Part shown: positions 60,465 to 64,000 of the stretch, in pieces | Position numbering within the stretch: position 1 is the stretch's first letter | Layout of the letters: each line of letters opens with the position of its first letter | DNA from: Lineus longissimus | Lineage: Eukaryota; Nemertea; Pilidiophora; Heteronemertea; Lineidae | Direction of reading: 5' to 3' | Assembly: GCF_910592395.1 (NCBI RefSeq) | Contig: NC_088314.1 | Span: forward strand, 18,449,998 to 18,513,997 | Length of the DNA: 64,000 nucleotides | Translations under genes and position numbers: made by a program | The notes under the pieces: generated by a model | Told to the model about the DNA's origin: nothing | Database searches by the model: none | What the model saw: the letters and a program-made list of their open reading frames with translations, nothing else

Positions 60465-61184
60465 GGCAAGCTTTAGGGACAACCTGTGGTATTTACCTGG
60501 GCTGGAGGATAATGCCACTGCTTGCCACCATGTGCCGTCACTTGTGGTCTCACACTATTAATGCTGATCTCTAATAACGATTTTCGCGAAGCAGTTTTAG
60601 ACAATGCTTGTGAATTTCATGCAGGACTTGGTTACATCCGGTCCTAGTTCATTGTTTATTGCAGTTTCGTGATATTTCAATTATCCTGTTTAGAGCGGTC
60701 GCGGTACTCCTTGAAGCCGCTTTTGGTATGAACACATCCGATGCCCAAGTTGTCCCTTTAAAAAATCAATAGAGAAAATTGCCGTTATCATAGGCAATAA
60801 TAGGATCTATAGAATCACAATTTTGCCTGTAACGCTCATGACCTATTACCCTGCAATTACTTTCATGAAAAAATCCAAAACAATAAAATATCTCTTCAGT
60901 TAATAGATACACGAAAAATGCAACGATTAGGTCAAGCTTTAAAAAAGTTATACATACATGTAGTTTCATCAGTTACACGTTGTTCCTCTTGTTTTTATTC
61001 TCAATTCCAAAACATCTAGATATATAATGAACCGTAGTTTACAGTGTAAATGCACTATACGCCTACGGCGCCTCGTTTTCAATTCCGCGGTTATGGTTAG
61101 GCAACCATAACCGCTGGTGTTGCAAATTATGGAAGCATTTAAAACCGCATTATTCGATATCTAATTTGAGATGTTTTAGAACAG

Positions 61185-61315
61185 AAATTGATACCTCACT
61201 GTCAGTATTGATTGTCACACCAAAACCGCTTGGGTGGAGCTAAAATGTTAGAATAATGCATTTTAGCTCTTCCCTCGCTGTTTTACCTCCAGTTCGGTAT
61301 CAATTCCTTAGACCA
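61185..61315. repeat. Diverged TIR-like block
   Basis: AGAAATTGATACC at the left and GGTATCAATTCCT at the right are inverse ends about 130 bp apart. The right part CCTCCAGTTCGGTATC recurs at about 22035-22055. Non-coding; probably a degraded MITE family. Confidence 0.4.
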
Positions 61316-64000
61316 AAGATACTACATGTAATTGGTTGATATAAATGTTGTAAATGTAAGGTAACATGGTACAATTATACAGTGTTGAAAAGAGCTGATA
61401 GTACATGTAGATGTACACACCAATGCACACTGACGCTGTAGTTGTACCGCGGCTATGATTGTACCACATTTACCTTATATGATTAGGTATTGTCTCTTGT
61501 GGATAACATATCGTTCAGCATTGGTTTTTCCTCTACAGCGGCTGATTAAAGACATCATGATTTCTTTTTTAAAGATTTTTTGTCTAGATGTTGTTATTGC
61601 TTATAGGCAAAGGAACTTACTTAGGACGGGTCAACGAATTGCCATGTTGCTATTTTTGCTCTGATAATCGAAAGTGCGGTAAATATGATTAACCCAGATG
61701 GGTTGGCTGGTCTCTCTGCCTCAAGGGAAAGATTGTACTTTTTCCCGCAATTAGTTCTAATGATAGTAGGGCGGTTTCGCAACCCTTACGAAGAGTTTCG
61801 CGCGACGTCTGTTTGATCAGGTATAGTAATCTCTATTTTACCTTGGAGGTTCATCTGTGTGATCTTGAACTTAAACCTACCTTTGACCTACTTTTGGTAA
61901 AACTAATGTTAATCAATAAAAATGCGCTCGGGAGTATCACTCCGAACATCACTTCTTCAGCCTGGCGCATGACTACCAAACTCTCTCCCTTATTTGGCCA
62001 TAACTCATTCCATAAGATACAGGACGGGTAATCATACACGCATAATCCTTGAATGTGACCAAAGACTTGGTGTATGGTCTGAATCGCGGGGATATTCAAT
62101 GGTCGGGTGATTCTAATCTGAATAGAGCTGGAGACCGATGACATTATCGTGGGCAAGATAAAGCGCCACATGTATCATAGCAATATTGCTCCAATAATCT
62201 CATCAGAAATGAGAATGAGATTTGCTCCCATTGAAGTATGATGTTCTTATTAGGGACCGTACGTGAAGCAAAGGTATTATATATGAGGCCATACCCGGTA
62301 CTCAATTCCACGAAATGGCATTCTGATTTTTTGACCATACATTACGTTCTCGCCATGCAACTGAACTGAATGTAGGCACGGCCATAGCTTCGCAGTAAAA
62401 CAGTTTCTAACGATGTCTCAACATTTCGCATCAGATATGCATAGAATACCTCACTCATAATGAAATGGCCGCGTCTCCACCATTCGGAGTAGTATAGAGG
62501 CAATGGTAGCTGGTTCGCCGGTTCAAACATCATCCATAATAGAGTCTCCGGTCGTGCGGGGAGAAGATGATAAAAAGTAGATATTTGTATGAACTTTCCT
62601 GGTGTGGCCGCACAACTCAACCTTTTCCCGGCATATAGGCATGCAAAATTTTGATAACCATAAGCCTTTCAAATGTTGTCGATATCAGAACGCAGGGCCA
62701 ATATGGACACACCCTGATATATGAAAACCATCATGCGATACGTATATGTTCTCCATTGTGTTCATGTACATCAAATGCACTCAGACAAGAAAGAGATGAT
62801 GACACTCATCAACTGTGTTATCATATGGGAACTTCATTTCTCACTACTTATGGAGTTTGAAGCATCTACATGCCATCTGGTAAAGGGGCAATATGATGGG
62901 CCTTGAGGAATATTCGCATCCGATCTGTACATTTTCATTCAATCAAGCCTTTACCTCGGTGTCGGCGTAGGCTTCTCCGAATAGTTAAAATTTGTCATTG
63001 GATTTGAACATTTCATATTGTGTAATGACATATACACATGATCTGGGGTAACATAACCTGGGGTCGTATTCTCTCGCCACTCAACCCTTCCCCTGTCAAT
63101 ACGCCTGGTACCAACATGCCTATCAAAAGCGGCTTCTCCGACATTTGTTGACTTAAAACCATCAGTTTCCATGGCAACTGAATAGTGTCAAAGCGGTGAA
63201 TCGGTTTCTATCATATCTTCTTCCTATCCCTATGTGTAATCGAGCGGAGGCGTCTCAAGAACAAAAGACGCAGTTGTCAATTTTGTTAATATTTGAGGGA
63301 CATGACTTGTTGGGGGCATTCGTAAATCTAACCTGTTGGTTTCCTTTGATATTTATTGCAGGTCGCACCAACTCAAAGCTATCGTTTGCGTGGCGCATTG
63401 ATTTACTGTCGCATGCAAGTCGCAGCGATAAAATCTCGTTTACGGGGCGCGGCGCTGAACTGCCGACTGAGTTCAGAACGATGTGGGGTATAGACCGAGC
63501 TGGTCCGTCCAAAGGACGGCGGGAATTGACCTCGAATGGTGGCGTTTCATTCGCCAGGCCGAAAGAAAACAACTTAATATCGCATTGATTATTTCCACGT
63601 AATGCCTGGCGTCACAAATTACCATACGCACAGTGATTGGCCGATTCAAAAAGTAACTTGGGGCATGCACCTGGTGAACAAATAGTGCTGGGTTGGTCTG
63701 GCAATCCTCTTCTTGAAAAAACAGCTCCACGCACGGGCGTTACATAGTTAATTCACAAAAGAGCCGGGGCTTCCGTCTGCGCAGTAAACCAAATCGAATT
63801 ACGGCTGTAATGTCCGTAGTGTTTCGAGCGCGAGCTGACGTAAAAGTGAGCTCATCTCGTCAGTCTCCATGCACGCTTTGCCCTCATTTCTGCAAGCGCT
63901 GCTTGCATCACAATCACTGCATCTTTAATCAAGGTCGATATGTAAACTTCACGCCAGAATTAATTCAGAGATTTTCATCGAAATAACTGAATAAATATGC

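Larger units (their letters stand above)
59593..64000. other. MFSD4-like intron or intergenic stretch
   Basis: No further MFSD4 exon or other gene recognised. It holds a perfect short hairpin (60387-60464) and a TIR-like block (61185-61315). The 130-codon frame at 63196-63588 has a mirror frame on the other strand and no family match. Confidence 0.45.

Noticed and set aside
63196-63588. 130-codon plus frame as a later MFSD4 exon or a separate gene
   Set aside because: No membrane-helix pattern that fits MFSD4 and a 105-codon mirror frame on the minus strand; unsupported.

Overview
This window is eukaryotic nuclear DNA from an intron-rich invertebrate animal. Genes are few and split by GT-AG introns, there is no operon structure, and most of the sequence is short inverted-repeat elements, tRNA-derived SINEs, minisatellites and retroelement remnants. 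The style fits a marine invertebrate (a lophotrochozoan or a non-vertebrate deuterostome). The phylum cannot be fixed from this sequence alone.

Layout. 1-18.9 kb has no gene I can recognise. It holds several inverted-repeat elements, a ~300-bp-arm inverted repeat (7.7-8.7 kb), a possible TATA/CCAAT promoter on the minus strand (about 6.9 kb) and a 109-bp satellite array (13.67-15.29 kb). At 22.17-18.94 kb, minus strand, lies a gene for a secreted protein with a signal-peptide exon and three LamG-like domain exons, the last truncated; all three introns are phase 1. 22.2-28.7 kb is repeat-dense: a ~310-bp tandem family with a hairpin tail, LINE and Penelope-like remnants, two SINEs, three copies of a 180-bp inverted-repeat element and a long hairpin. 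At 29.5-30.5 kb (+) is an intronless secreted leucine-rich-repeat gene.

The main gene is ALDH1L (10-formyltetrahydrofolate dehydrogenase), plus strand, 34,775-53,021. I reconstructed 18 coding exons with consistent phases, giving 897 visible residues: formyltransferase/hydrolase domain, carrier-protein domain and aldehyde dehydrogenase domain, with every key catalytic residue present. The exon carrying the start Met was not found. The enzyme oxidises 10-formyl-THF to THF and CO2 with NADP+. After a mostly empty stretch, the first coding exon of an MFSD4-type transporter starts at 59,336 (+); later exons were not found before the end of the window. The three or four genes show no functional link.

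The most unusual signal is the relation between repeats and splice sites inside ALDH1L. Four same-orientation copies of one TIR element end 29-35 nt before four different 3' splice sites, two other TIR families end 40-50 nt before two more, and the intron 8 donor is the first unit of a 12-copy, 20-bp minisatellite. Intron 3 also carries two Penelope-like 3' ends in head-to-head orientation.
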